From Ruegeria_C sp040830705 (GTDB lineage: Bacteria > Pseudomonadota > Alphaproteobacteria > Rhodobacterales > Rhodobacteraceae): a DNA stretch of 64,000 nucleotides. Position 1 is the first letter of the stretch; every line of letters starts with the position of its first letter. Location: NCBI GenBank assembly GCA_040830705.1, contig JBFOME010000010.1, positions 62,001 to 126,000 of the forward strand. The letters are read 5' to 3'. Positions 49,877 to 59,500 of the stretch are shown here, piece after piece. The notes below the pieces were generated by a model. The model had not been told where the DNA came from and did no database searches. It saw only the letters and a list, made by a program, of their open reading frames with translations. Both the position numbers and the translations under genes were made by a program.

Positions 49877-50670
49877 TGCAGATGGCGGATCTTGGCGCGG
49901 TGCATTTGCACTATCGCATTGATGGCGAGCCCGATGGCGTGCCGGTGGTCTTTGCCAACTCGCTGGGCACCGATCTGCGGCTCTGGGACCCGCTGCTGCC
50001 GCATCTGCCCAAGGGGCTGAAGATCATCCGCTATGACAAGCGCGGGCATGGCCTGTCCTCGATACCAGAGGGGCCCTATAGGATGGGCGCGTTGGTGCGT
50101 GATGCCGAACAATTGCTGGACCATCTGGGCGTGCGCGACTGCGTCTTTGTAGGGCTGTCCATCGGCGGGATGATCGCGCAGGGGCTGGCGGTGAAGCGGC
50201 TGGGTCTGGTGCGTGGGATGGTCCTGTCGAATACGGCGGCCAAGATCGGCACGCCTGCTATGTGGGACCAGCGCATCGCCGCCGCCCGCGCGAGCGGGAT
50301 CGAGGCGCTGGCCGATGCAACGATGGAGCGCTGGTTCTCTCGCGCCTTCCGCGCCACGCCGGAACTGGCGCTTTGGCGCAATATGCTGACCCGGCAGCCG
50401 CTGGAGGGGTTTCTGGGCTGCTCCGCGGCGATCTCGGGCACTGATTTCTATACCCCAACCAGCGGCTTGCGCCTGCCCACGCTGGGCATTGCAGGCTCCG
50501 AGGATGGCTCCACCCCACCTGATTTGGTGCGCGAAACCGTCGACTTGGTGCCGGGGTCGGAGTTCACGCTGATCCGCCGTGCAGGTCACCTGCCCTGTGT
50601 TGAACGGCCCGAGGAATACGCGGCGCTGCTGACGGGTTTTCTGACACAGATCGGGCATATTGCGCCCTGA
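49876..50670 (+). CDS. pcaD: 3-oxoadipate enol-lactonase-like hydrolase
   Basis: An alpha/beta hydrolase (264 residues) resembling PcaD, which opens 3-oxoadipate enol-lactone in the protocatechuate branch of beta-ketoadipate catabolism. It opens HYRIDGEPDGVPVVFANSLGTDLRLW, has the nucleophile elbow GLSIGGMIAQG (Ser95) and ends RRAGHLPCVERPEEY with the catalytic His. The ATG at 49876 overlaps the upstream stop (TGATG); a GTG three bases earlier is less likely. No other pca gene is nearby, so a related lactonase with a different substrate is possible. Shares one base with the MFS gene. Confidence 0.82.
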   Translation: MQMADLGAVHLHYRIDGEPDGVPVVFANSLGTDLRLWDPLLPHLPKGLKIIRYDKRGHGLSSIPEGPYRMGALVRDAEQLLDHLGVRDCVFVGLSIGGMIAQGLAVKRLGLVRGMVLSNTAAKIGTPAMWDQRIAAARASGIEALADATMERWFSRAFRATPELALWRNMLTRQPLEGFLGCSAAISGTDFYTPTSGLRLPTLGIAGSEDGSTPPDLVRETVDLVPGSEFTLIRRAGHLPCVERPEEYAALLTGFLTQIGHIAP

Positions 50671-51863
50671 TGCGCCTTCCTATGGTATTCATCCTGACCA
50701 CGGTGGTCATTGACGCGATGGGGATCGGGCTGATCTTTCCGATCATGCCGACGCTGATACTGGAGGTTGAGGGCGGTACGCTGGGGGATGCCGCGATCTG
50801 GGGCGGCATCCTCAGCAGCGTATTTGCGGTGATGCAGTTCCTGTTCGGCCCGGTGTTGGGCAACCTGTCGGATGCTTATGGCCGCCGGCCGGTTCTGCTG
50901 GTCTCGCTCATTGTAATGGCGCTGGACTATCTGGTCATGGCGGTGGCGGGATCGATCTGGCTGTTGCTGATCGGGCGCATTGTAGGTGGCATAGCGGCAG
51001 CCACCCATGCCACGGCGGCCGCCTTTGTCGCCGACCAATCTAAGCCCGAGGAAAAGGCCACCAATTTCGGCCTGCTCAGCGCCGCTTTTGGCGTCGGCTT
51101 TGTGATCGGTCCGATGATCGGTGGGCTGCTGGCCGAGATGGGTACGCGCGCGCCCTTCTATGCCGCCGCCCTGCTGGCCGCGCTGAACTTCTTGCTGGGC
51201 TGGTTCGTGATGCCCGAAACCGTGACCGACGCCACCCGCCGCGCGTTCACATGGCGGCGCGCCAACCCGCTTGGCGCGTTCCGGGCCATGATGCAGATAC
51301 CGGGGATCACCGGGCTGCTCTGGGTCTATCTGCTCTATTCGATTGCGATCTATGTCTACCCGGCGATCTGGGCCTATTTCACGCTGGCCCGCTTTGACTG
51401 GTCGCCGCAGATGATCGGGCTGTCGCTGGGGGTTTACGGCACCGCGCTTGTGCTGGTTCAGGGTGGCTTGCTGCGCTACATCACCCGCTGGTTCGGCGAG
51501 CGGCGCACGGTGATCTATGGACATCTGTTCGAGTTTCTGGGCTTTGGCGTGCTGGCCTTTGTGACCAGCGGTCTCTTCGCCTTGCTGTTCACTCCGGTCA
51601 CAGCGCTTGGAGCGGTCGTCACCCCCACTTTGCAGGCAATGATGTCGCATCGTGTGGGCGACGACCAGCAAGGCGAATTGCAGGGCGTCATGTCTGCCGT
51701 GCAAGCCCTGTCGATGATCCTGTCACCGCTGATGATGGCCAGCGTCTTTGCTGCCTTTACCAGCGATGACGCGCCCGTGTTCCTGCCTGGCGCGCCCTTC
51801 CTGCTGGCCTTGGGTCTGATGGCGGTAGGGCTGGCGATTTTCCTGCGCGTTCCGCGACGATAG
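50670..51863 (+). CDS. MFS transporter, TetA (TCR/Tet) family
   Basis: A 397-residue major-facilitator protein with 12 predicted transmembrane helices, most similar in layout to tetracycline-type drug/proton antiporters. The first helix is followed by GIGLIFPIMPTLI, and the antiporter loop GNLSDAYGRRPVLL links helices 2 and 3. A second PEEKATNFG loop is typical of TetA relatives. Its place at the end of the HAD/hydrolase operon suggests export of a product or toxic intermediate of that pathway rather than antibiotic resistance as such. Confidence 0.9.
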   Translation: MRLPMVFILTTVVIDAMGIGLIFPIMPTLILEVEGGTLGDAAIWGGILSSVFAVMQFLFGPVLGNLSDAYGRRPVLLVSLIVMALDYLVMAVAGSIWLLLIGRIVGGIAAATHATAAAFVADQSKPEEKATNFGLLSAAFGVGFVIGPMIGGLLAEMGTRAPFYAAALLAALNFLLGWFVMPETVTDATRRAFTWRRANPLGAFRAMMQIPGITGLLWVYLLYSIAIYVYPAIWAYFTLARFDWSPQMIGLSLGVYGTALVLVQGGLLRYITRWFGERRTVIYGHLFEFLGFGVLAFVTSGLFALLFTPVTALGAVVTPTLQAMMSHRVGDDQQGELQGVMSAVQALSMILSPLMMASVFAAFTSDDAPVFLPGAPFLLALGLMAVGLAIFLRVPRR

Positions 51864-51950
51864 GTTTGGCAGCGACCTGATTTTGGCGGTTTCGGCCTTG
51901 CGAAGGGAAAACCCCCGGTCCACCGTTGACCTGAAACAGGGGAGAGTTTC

Positions 51951-53057
51951 ATGACAACAATCAAGGCTGCGGTCTGCCGCGCATTCGGAGAACCGCTGGT
52001 TATTGAGCAGGTAACCCTCGCCCCGCCCGGCCTGGGAGAGGTCGAGGTGACGCTGGACGCGGTGGCAATCTGTCATTCCGACATCACCTTTGCCGAGGGT
52101 GCCTGGGGCGGTAATCTGCCGGCTGTCTATGGACATGAGGCGGCAGGCGTGATCACCGGGATGGGCGAAGGCTGCACCGGATTTTCCCTGGGCGACACGG
52201 TCGTGGTCACCCTGATCCGAGCCTGTGGAGACTGCCCAAGCTGCGCGGGCGGCAAGCCGACGCTTTGCGAGACGCCGCATGACACCATGGCGGGGCCTTT
52301 GACGGATACAAAGGGCGCGCCGGTGGATCAGGCGATGGCCTGCGGGGCTTTTGCCGAAAAGGTTGTCGTCAGCCATCGCCAGATCGTGAAAATCCCCCCC
52401 GACATGGCCCGCGATGCGGCTTGCCTTCTGTCCTGCGGGGTGATCACCGGCGTCGGCGCGGCGGTCAATGCCGCAGGGCTACGCGTCGGGCAGGATGTTG
52501 TGGTGATCGGGGCGGGTGGCGTTGGCCTCAATGCCATTCAGGGTGCGCACATTGCCGGTGCGCGCCGGATCGTCGCCGTCGACATGAGTGAAGAGAAGCT
52601 TGAGATCGCCAAGTCGTTCGGGGCCACCCATGGCGTTCTGGGCACGCTGGAATCGCCTTGGAAGGCGGCCTATAAGGCATTGGGCGGACGCGGTGCCGAT
52701 GCGGTGCTTGTCACGGTGGGCGCAATCCCGGCCTATGATCAGGCACCGCGCTATCTTGGGCGCGGCGGGCGTGTTGTGATGATCGGCATGCCGCATTCCG
52801 GTGCACAAGCCAGCTATGAACCGGTGATCCTCGCCGCGATCGGGCAGGGCATGATCGGGTCTAAGATGGGCGATGTGGTGATCCAGCGGGACATTCCCTG
52901 GATGATCGACCTGTACCAACAGGGGCGGCTGAAACTGGATGAACTGATCTCGGGCCGCTGGCGGCTGGATCAGATCAACGAGGCGATCGCCGATACCAAG
53001 AGTGGCAGCGCCAAACGCAATGTGATCCTGTTCGATCGGGAGCGGGCGATGGGGTGA
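51951..53057 (+). CDS. zinc-dependent alcohol dehydrogenase (MDR family)
   Basis: A 368-residue medium-chain dehydrogenase. The catalytic zinc site is AICHSDIT with GHEAAGVI, and the structural zinc lobe is CGDCPSCAGGKPTLC (four Cys). The Rossmann loop is VVIGAGGVGLNAIQGA, followed by AVDMSEEKL. The layout is close to S-(hydroxymethyl)glutathione dehydrogenase and other class III-like enzymes, but GAGGVG in place of the usual GLGGVG argues against a confident symbol. GGGGAGAG precedes the ATG. A palindrome overlaps its stop codon. Confidence 0.9.
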   Translation: MTTIKAAVCRAFGEPLVIEQVTLAPPGLGEVEVTLDAVAICHSDITFAEGAWGGNLPAVYGHEAAGVITGMGEGCTGFSLGDTVVVTLIRACGDCPSCAGGKPTLCETPHDTMAGPLTDTKGAPVDQAMACGAFAEKVVVSHRQIVKIPPDMARDAACLLSCGVITGVGAAVNAAGLRVGQDVVVIGAGGVGLNAIQGAHIAGARRIVAVDMSEEKLEIAKSFGATHGVLGTLESPWKAAYKALGGRGADAVLVTVGAIPAYDQAPRYLGRGGRVVMIGMPHSGAQASYEPVILAAIGQGMIGSKMGDVVIQRDIPWMIDLYQQGRLKLDELISGRWRLDQINEAIADTKSGSAKRNVILFDRERAMG

Positions 53058-53070
53058 AACCCCATCCTAC
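53048..53070. repeat. palindromic hairpin, REP-like, overlapping a stop codon
   Basis: GATGGGGT / ACCCCATC (53048-53055 / 53059-53066) closes a GAA loop, and CTAC follows (53067-53070). The TGA of the alcohol dehydrogenase gene lies inside the stem-loop. The element resembles the hairpin at 37523-37546 (ATGGG-type stem followed by CCTAC), suggesting a dispersed repeat. Confidence 0.4.
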
Positions 53071-53082
53071 GGAGGACGCGCC

Positions 53083-54315
53083 ATGAAATTGCAGGAGCTT
53101 AACGTCATTGTCACCGCGCCACCTGCGCCCGGCTGGGGCGGGCGGTACTGGATACTCGTGAAGCTGACGACCGATACCGGGATCACCGGTTGGGGGGAGT
53201 GTTATGCCTCCTCCATCGGGCCAGAGGCGATGACCCATGTGATCCGCGACGTGTTCGAGCGGCATATGGCAGACGAGAACCCTGAAGATATCGAGCTGAT
53301 GTTTCGCCGCGCCTATTCCAGCGGTTTCACCCAGCGGCCCGATCTGACGGTGATCGGCGCATTTTCGGGGCTGGAGATCGCCTGTTGGGACATTCTCGGC
53401 AAAGACCGTGACCGCCCGGTTCACGCGCTGCTGGGCGGGCGGATGAATGACCGGCTGCGCGCATATACCTATCTCTACCCCCTGCCCCACCACCCGCTGG
53501 ACAGCTTCTGGACCTCGCCACAAATGGCAGCGGAATGCGCGGCCGAGGTGGTGCGGCAGGGCTATACGGCGGTGAAATTTGACCCAGCCGGACCCTATAC
53601 GGTCCGGGGCGGTCATATGCCTGCGATGCGCGATATCACCTTGTCGGTGGCGTTCTGCGAGGCGATCCGTGACGCGGTGGGCGACCGGGCCGATCTGCTC
53701 TTCGGTACACATGGTCAGTTCTCAACCGGCGGCGCGATCCGGCTGGCCAAGGCCATCGAGCCCTACAGCCCGCTCTGGTTCGAGGAACCGATCCCGCCGG
53801 ACAATGTGGATGAAATGGCGAAGGTGGCGCACGCCACGTCGATCCCCGTGGCGACCGGCGAGCGGCTCTGCACCAAGGCCGAGTTCGCCCCGGTGCTGCG
53901 CGCGGGCGCGGCCACGATCCTGCAACCTGCCTTGGGGCGCGCGGGTGGTATTTGGGAGATGAAGAAAGTGGCCGCCATGGCCGAAGCTCATAACGCCCAG
54001 ATGGCACCGCATCTTTATGCCGGACCGGTGGAATGGGCCGCAAACATCCAGCTTGCCGCCTCAATCCCGAACCTGCTGATGATTGAAAGCATCGACACCC
54101 CGTTCCATTCCGATCTGATTGGCGGGACGCTAAAGGTCGAAGACGGCTTCGTGACCCCGCCCGACACGCCCGGCCTTGGCATCGAGGTCAACGAGGCGCT
54201 GGCCCGTGCCCATCCCTATAAGGGTGACAGGCTGCATCTGCAGATGCAGGAAGCGCCCTGCGATTATGAGGGACAGAACGCATTCATGGGCGGTGCTCCG
54301 CCAAAGGCGGAGTAA
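53083..54315 (+). CDS. mandelate racemase/muconate lactonizing enzyme (enolase superfamily) protein
   Basis: A 410-residue enolase-superfamily enzyme with an N-terminal capping domain and a C-terminal barrel. Conserved parts are WGECYASSIGPEA, the barrel-opening VKFDPAGPY and the metal-binding series LLFGTHGQF, FEEPIPPDN and TGERLCTKAEF. The C-terminal catalytic segment is APHLYAGP with a His. These enzymes are usually acid-sugar dehydratases (galactonate, mannonate and similar). The first metal position lies in a G-T-H-G context rather than the usual D-x-N, so the subgroup is unclear. Begins 25 bases after the dehydrogenase gene and may share its pathway. Confidence 0.85.
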   Translation: MKLQELNVIVTAPPAPGWGGRYWILVKLTTDTGITGWGECYASSIGPEAMTHVIRDVFERHMADENPEDIELMFRRAYSSGFTQRPDLTVIGAFSGLEIACWDILGKDRDRPVHALLGGRMNDRLRAYTYLYPLPHHPLDSFWTSPQMAAECAAEVVRQGYTAVKFDPAGPYTVRGGHMPAMRDITLSVAFCEAIRDAVGDRADLLFGTHGQFSTGGAIRLAKAIEPYSPLWFEEPIPPDNVDEMAKVAHATSIPVATGERLCTKAEFAPVLRAGAATILQPALGRAGGIWEMKKVAAMAEAHNAQMAPHLYAGPVEWAANIQLAASIPNLLMIESIDTPFHSDLIGGTLKVEDGFVTPPDTPGLGIEVNEALARAHPYKGDRLHLQMQEAPCDYEGQNAFMGGAPPKAE

Positions 54316-54492
54316 CTCTGTCTTAGGTGTTGAGGTATGCAATACTCTGACCGGCGTTTCTCAGACAGAACCTGACAGGCAGATTGCCAGCCAAAACGAG
54401 CCAGCAGCGGCTCGCAGATGTCTGTCCGGCAGGCTAAATCAGACCTTCTATTCTAGCCAACCATGGTCCGCTCTTGGTAGGCTTGAGAGGGA

Positions 54493-55386
54493 TCAACCAA
54501 CGCCCATCGGTAGCTGGTGCGCTTCACCCCATTGCCGTGGTGACTGCCCATACATGCGTTTGAACTCGCGGCTGAACTGCGACGGGCTGACATAACCCAC
54601 ATCCATCGCCGCTTCGTGCACCGCCACGCCTCCGGCGATCTTCATAGCTGCGTTGTTGAGACGCATCGACTTCACAAATTGGATTGGGGTCATCGTCGTG
54701 ACCTGCTTGAACTTACGATGGAAGACAGCCCGGCTCATGCCAGCGCGGCTTGCCATCTCTTCAATCGAGATAGGTGCATCCAGATTTGACGACACATGCG
54801 CTATGGAACGTGCGATGGCGTTGCCAGCACCAAATGCCTGCCGGGCAAAGGTGCCTGCTTCCCCCTTCAAGATCGCATAGAGCACCTCACGCATTCGCGC
54901 CTCGGCAAGAACGGCGATGTCCGTCTTGCTACTCCCAAGCTGCAGCAGCCGCAGCAGCGCTTCGGAGAAGCAATCGTCCCATCGCGCAAGCCTGATCCCC
55001 GGCTCCCGCAACGCGCCTTCAGTCGCAGGCAGTACGCCTGCTGCATTCTCCATTTCCATGGCGATCTCGGTCATCACGCGCTGGTCCAGCGAGATCATGA
55101 CCCCGTAGAGAGGGTTCTCAGGCGAGGCCGCAGGTGTTCCCGCCTTGACGGGCATAGACATTGGGCAGCAGAGATACTGGCTGTCGTCGTATTCGTACCT
55201 CCGTCCATCCAGAACGGCCTCTTTTACTCCGCTAACGATGGCCACGACGCAGGGTTCGTAAACCGCCGGGACACAGGGGATTGCTTGCGTCGCCCGAAAC
55301 AGCCGCACGCCCTTGATACCAGTCTCGGTCAGGCCGTCCTGAGCCGTTCGACCTGCGATGAGTTGCTTGATCTGATCCTTGTTCAT
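54493..55386 (-). CDS. AraC-family transcriptional regulator
   Basis: A 297-residue AraC regulator. The N-terminal AraC-type effector domain includes PCVPAVYEPCVVAIVSGVKEA and a YDDSQYLCCPMSMPV strand. The C-terminal double HTH starts near ISIEEMASRAGMSRAVFHRKFK and ends with DVGYVSPSQFSREFKRMYGQSP. It is divergent from an SDR gene 169 bases away, a recurrent pairing in which the regulator controls the dehydrogenase. The effector is unknown. Confidence 0.92.
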   Translation of the reverse strand: MNKDQIKQLIAGRTAQDGLTETGIKGVRLFRATQAIPCVPAVYEPCVVAIVSGVKEAVLDGRRYEYDDSQYLCCPMSMPVKAGTPAASPENPLYGVMISLDQRVMTEIAMEMENAAGVLPATEGALREPGIRLARWDDCFSEALLRLLQLGSSKTDIAVLAEARMREVLYAILKGEAGTFARQAFGAGNAIARSIAHVSSNLDAPISIEEMASRAGMSRAVFHRKFKQVTTMTPIQFVKSMRLNNAAMKIAGGVAVHEAAMDVGYVSPSQFSREFKRMYGQSPRQWGEAHQLPMGVG

Positions 55387-55555
55387 ACGAGCGATCTAAT
55401 GGGTTCCAATCCGCACTGACAACCACCTTGATACAATCAGGCAAGTAATTGCGATGATCTCGTCTGTTTATTGGTTCGTGCGAGAGTTATCTGCATTTTC
55501 AATACAGAAACGCAAATCGCTCGGCCCCTGCGCCGACGCCAAACGGAGAAAGACG

Positions 55556-56506
55556 ATGCCAGACACCACTTTCGGCCCCGAAGGTTGGACGCCCGATCGC
55601 CTCGGTGACCTGTCCGGCAAGACCTACATCATCACCGGTGCCAATGCCGGTGCCGGGTTCCAAGCCGCACGAACGCTTTTGCAGAAGAACGCCAAGGTCG
55701 TAATGCTGAACCGCTCGGTCGAGAAATCTCAATCGGCTGAGAGGGAACTAAAGAACGAGTTCGGCGACGGAACCGATGTGAGCTTCATCCGCATGGACCT
55801 TGCCTCGCTCACCAGCGTGCGTGACGCGGCAGCAAAAGTGTTGGAGACCGTACCCCGGATCGACGCTGTCATCTGCAACGCGGCGATCGCGCAGGTGCCC
55901 AAGCAGAAGCTGACCGAGGACGGCTTTGAAAGCATGTTGGGCACGAACCACTACGGCCACTTCTTGCTCTGCGGTCTGCTGTTCGAACGGATCGAAGCAT
56001 CGAAGGGTCGGATCGTCGTGGTCTCGAGCCTCGGTTACAACATGGGCATCAAGACGATCCAATTCGACGACATGAACTGGGACGGGAACTATCACCAGAA
56101 CCGAACCTATTCGCAAAGCAAGCTGGCGCAGATGATGTTCGCCTACGAATTGCAGGATCGGTTGAAAGCGGCAGGCCGAACCGATGTCGAAGTCTATGCC
56201 TGCCATCCCGGCTCATCGCGGACATCGCTGATCACGACGAGCGGCAACCTGGCGACACGGATCATGTTCGGCCTCATGTCCCTGTCGCCTATGGTTCAGT
56301 CGGCCGAAAAAGGCTCCTGGCCGGAGGTGATGTGCGCCACCGAAGATGGCCTGGAGCAGCGAGCGCTTTATGGCCCCACCGGTCGCATGGAATTCGTAGG
56401 GCCGGTTGGCAAAGGCACGCTGCATCCCCACGCCCATGACAAGGCTGTCATGTCAAAATTGTGGGACGTTTCTGAGGCAGCGACGGGGTTTAGCTGGACT
56501 CTTTGA
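55556..56506 (+). CDS. short-chain dehydrogenase/reductase
   Basis: A 316-residue SDR. The cofactor loop TGANAGAGFQAARTL, the NAA motif in AVICNAAIAQ, and the catalytic Ser with YSQSKLAQMM (Tyr-x3-Lys) are all present. It resembles the retinol-dehydrogenase/protochlorophyllide-reductase-like subgroup, with NHYGHFLL and a long C-terminal segment (about residues 230-316) of substrate-pocket helices. The ATG at 55556 has GGAGAAAG upstream; the longer in-frame start adds a Phe/Ser-rich tail without support. Divergent from the AraC regulator. Substrate unknown. Confidence 0.92.
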   Translation: MPDTTFGPEGWTPDRLGDLSGKTYIITGANAGAGFQAARTLLQKNAKVVMLNRSVEKSQSAERELKNEFGDGTDVSFIRMDLASLTSVRDAAAKVLETVPRIDAVICNAAIAQVPKQKLTEDGFESMLGTNHYGHFLLCGLLFERIEASKGRIVVVSSLGYNMGIKTIQFDDMNWDGNYHQNRTYSQSKLAQMMFAYELQDRLKAAGRTDVEVYACHPGSSRTSLITTSGNLATRIMFGLMSLSPMVQSAEKGSWPEVMCATEDGLEQRALYGPTGRMEFVGPVGKGTLHPHAHDKAVMSKLWDVSEAATGFSWTL

Positions 56507-56537
56507 CAAAACACGTGCGGCGCACCAGCCAAGATGC

Positions 56538-59500
56538 CTAGTTCGACACATACCCCGCCACCACCTGCAGCAGCTTGTAGGCCACGGCGGCGTCGTGTTC
56601 GACCACGGCCAGGAATTCCTCTTCGCCGATGCGCAGGCAGGTGATGTCACTTTCGGCCACCATGCTCAGAGCGCGCGGTACCTTGCGGATCAGGGCCAGT
56701 TCGCCCACCAGCGCGCCGGGGCCGACGGTGAGGATCAGTTCGTCCGCCTCGTCTCCGGGTTTCGGTAAGTAGAGCCCAGCCTCGCCTTCGATCAGCACAT
56801 AGGCACCGTCGCTCGGCTCGTCATCTTTCAGAAACACAACATCCCCGGCCCTTGCATTGTACCACCGCGCGCCAAAGGCCAGCAGGCGCAACTGGCTGCG
56901 GTCCAGACCGGAAAACAGCGGGGTCTGTTCCAGCGCGCGCAGCTTGCGGGTCAGATCGGCGGAGGAGACGCCGTCTGCGGATACCATATCGGCGGTCTCT
57001 TCGCTTACGATCCGGCCCTGTTTAATCTCGATGAACTGGTCGAAAACATCCGGCGTCTCGAACCCGTCATTGATGTAGATGACCGTGGTGTCGGGCAGCA
57101 GCGCGCGCAGGTTCTGATAAACGGCGATCTGGGTGTCCATGTCATAGCTGGCCAGCGCCTGATCGAGGATCAGGATATCGGGCTTCTTGATGGTGGCGCG
57201 GGTGAACGCCAGCGGCTCTGCATAGGCGGCCGAAAGGTTCTGCCCACCCAGCGTGACCGGCATGTCATAGATCAACTCAACTACGAGCGGCTGAACACCG
57301 TTGTCTATCAGTACGCCCGCCACCAGCTTGCGCAACTCGTCGGCCTTGCTGCCGCCCATCTGGCTGACTTTGCCGAACAGGGCGTTTTCCAGAACCGTCA
57401 GACCCGGCGCGAACGTCGACGGATCAAGCGGGGTAAAGACATCACCAATACAGCGCATCAGTTCCTGGGAATGAGAGTGGCGCAGTTCCAGAATGCGCGC
57501 CTTGAGCTCTTCGGAAAAGGCGGGACCGAGCCGGTCGGCAGAGATCGCGAAGGGCACCGCCAAAAGATTGGCCAGCTCCGCATCGCTAAGCACATGGCCG
57601 TTTTCGCGGGTCTTTTCGATCAGATCAATCGCGGCCTCATAGGTCTTGGTATCCAGGCCCAGCTTGCGGAACAGAGGGTGGTCGGTGGTGTCCAGACCAA
57701 AGATCTGCCGCAGCATGTCGATCACGTCCTGCGTCAAACTGACAAGTGTTTTGTCCAACCCCAGCTCCCGCAACTGGTTCAGGAACTCTGCCTGACCTGC
57801 GAGCAGCTCTTGTGTGACCGGCACGCGCGCGGTTGCAAAAAGCAGGTTTTCGGCCACGGGCAGCGCCGGATTATAGAGGTCTGGATCAATCATATATGCC
57901 TGATCCGCGAGGCCCGCTGCCTGAACGGCCTCTTGCACTTTTGGGCGCAACTCAACCAGCCGCGCTGCGAGCTCCGGATGCAGCAGGGAATCAAATTTCT
58001 GTTCGGTCCCGCGCCGGAACAGCGCCGCACCCGATCCCAGCCCCTCGATCAGGCGCAGCCACCAGGCACGCAGCGCCTTTGCATCTTCAAGCCCAGCCAG
58101 CCCCGGATCAAGCCAGTCTGCGGCATAGGGATCTGCGCTGTTGCCAGCGCGGATCGCCTCGTTGTGCTCGGCGCAGGTTTCGGGTTTGCCGTTGGGCCGA
58201 AAGCGCATGGGCATCATCACGTTGTCGCCAAACGTGCCCTGAAACATCACCGGACGCGATGTGGCGTGGCCGACGCGCGCCGCAAGCACCGCTTGGTGAA
58301 GCGAGGAGAGGTCATGGCCTGACACCATCACCTTGCCGCTTGCGGGCAGCAACTCGCGGGTCAGCAGGGCCGAAAGCGCGCGGCGATCCTCTTCGCTGGG
58401 CACGGCAATGCCAATCACCGCGCCAGCCTGCAGGGTGACGTCGAGATCGTCAAGCACCAGATTGCCGTCCGCGTCGCGGACCGAAACATGATCCAGCACG
58501 ATATCGCCGTTCAGCTGCGGACGCTCCTCGGGGTCGCCATCAATCAGCTTTTCATCGACCATTCCGGCAGGGGCAAACCGTTCCAGGATCACGTCCCAGC
58601 GTAGCGCCATGTCCTGTGTCTGGTTGTAATAGGCCAGGAGTTCTTTCCACGGGCTCGACAAATCCTTATAGGCCGCCAGCGCCGCAACCAGCGCCCCAAG
58701 CGAGACCTTTCCCTGTAGCACCAGATAGCCACCGACCGAATAGAACAGAAACGGTGTCAGCTGCGAAATGAAGTTGTTGAGGAACTTCATGAAGAACTTT
58801 TTTTGGTAGATCTGGAAGCGGATATCGAACAGGCGGCCCAGTTGCAGGGTCACCAGCGCCATCCGGTGCCGCCAGCCACCATTGGTGCGCAGGGTCGAAG
58901 CCCCGGCCGCGCTTTCGCCGATCTGGGCGGCCAGCACACGCACCTCCTGGATTCGGGTCTTGTTCAACAGGTTGACCTGCCGCTGCAGCCGGGGGATCAG
59001 CCAGGCCTGCAACGGGATCAGCGCAATGGCAGCCAGTCCGAACCAGACGCTTTGCAGAAAGAGAAACGACAGAATGGTCAGCATCTGCCCGGCCTGCAGC
59101 ACCGGCTGACTGATCGCGTCCCCCATCAACCCGCCCATCGGCTCGCTTTCGGCGGTGACCATCGAGACCAGCTCGCCCTGGCTGACCCGTTCGAAATAGG
59201 GCTGCGGGAACCGCAGCACGCGCGCGATCAGTTGATAGCGGAAGCGCCGCAGCATCCGTTCGCTCAAAACGCCTTTCATCGTGTTGATGCGCATCTTGAG
59301 CAAGCCATGCCCGAGAACCGCCAGCAGGAAGGCGACACAGAGAATACCCAGGTAAGTCACCTGCTCGAACGTCATGCCCCAGACCTGAATGGTGGGGGAG
59401 GCAGAACCGATGGCGTCGTTGATGATCCGTTTCGGCAGCTCAAGCGTCAGGTAGAGCACCGGAAACAGCGTTGCTGTCACCGCCAGCAAAATGAGCTGGT

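Noticed and set aside
49876..50670. A beta-ketoadipate (pca) gene cluster
   Set aside because: Only a pcaD-like hydrolase is present; no pcaB, pcaC, pcaG/H or regulator is nearby, so no pathway is claimed.
54316..54492. A possible short gene or terminator between the enolase-like and AraC genes
   Set aside because: Only weak imperfect inverted repeats (a GAGCC / GGCTC pair) and no T-run or ribosome-binding site; nothing supported.
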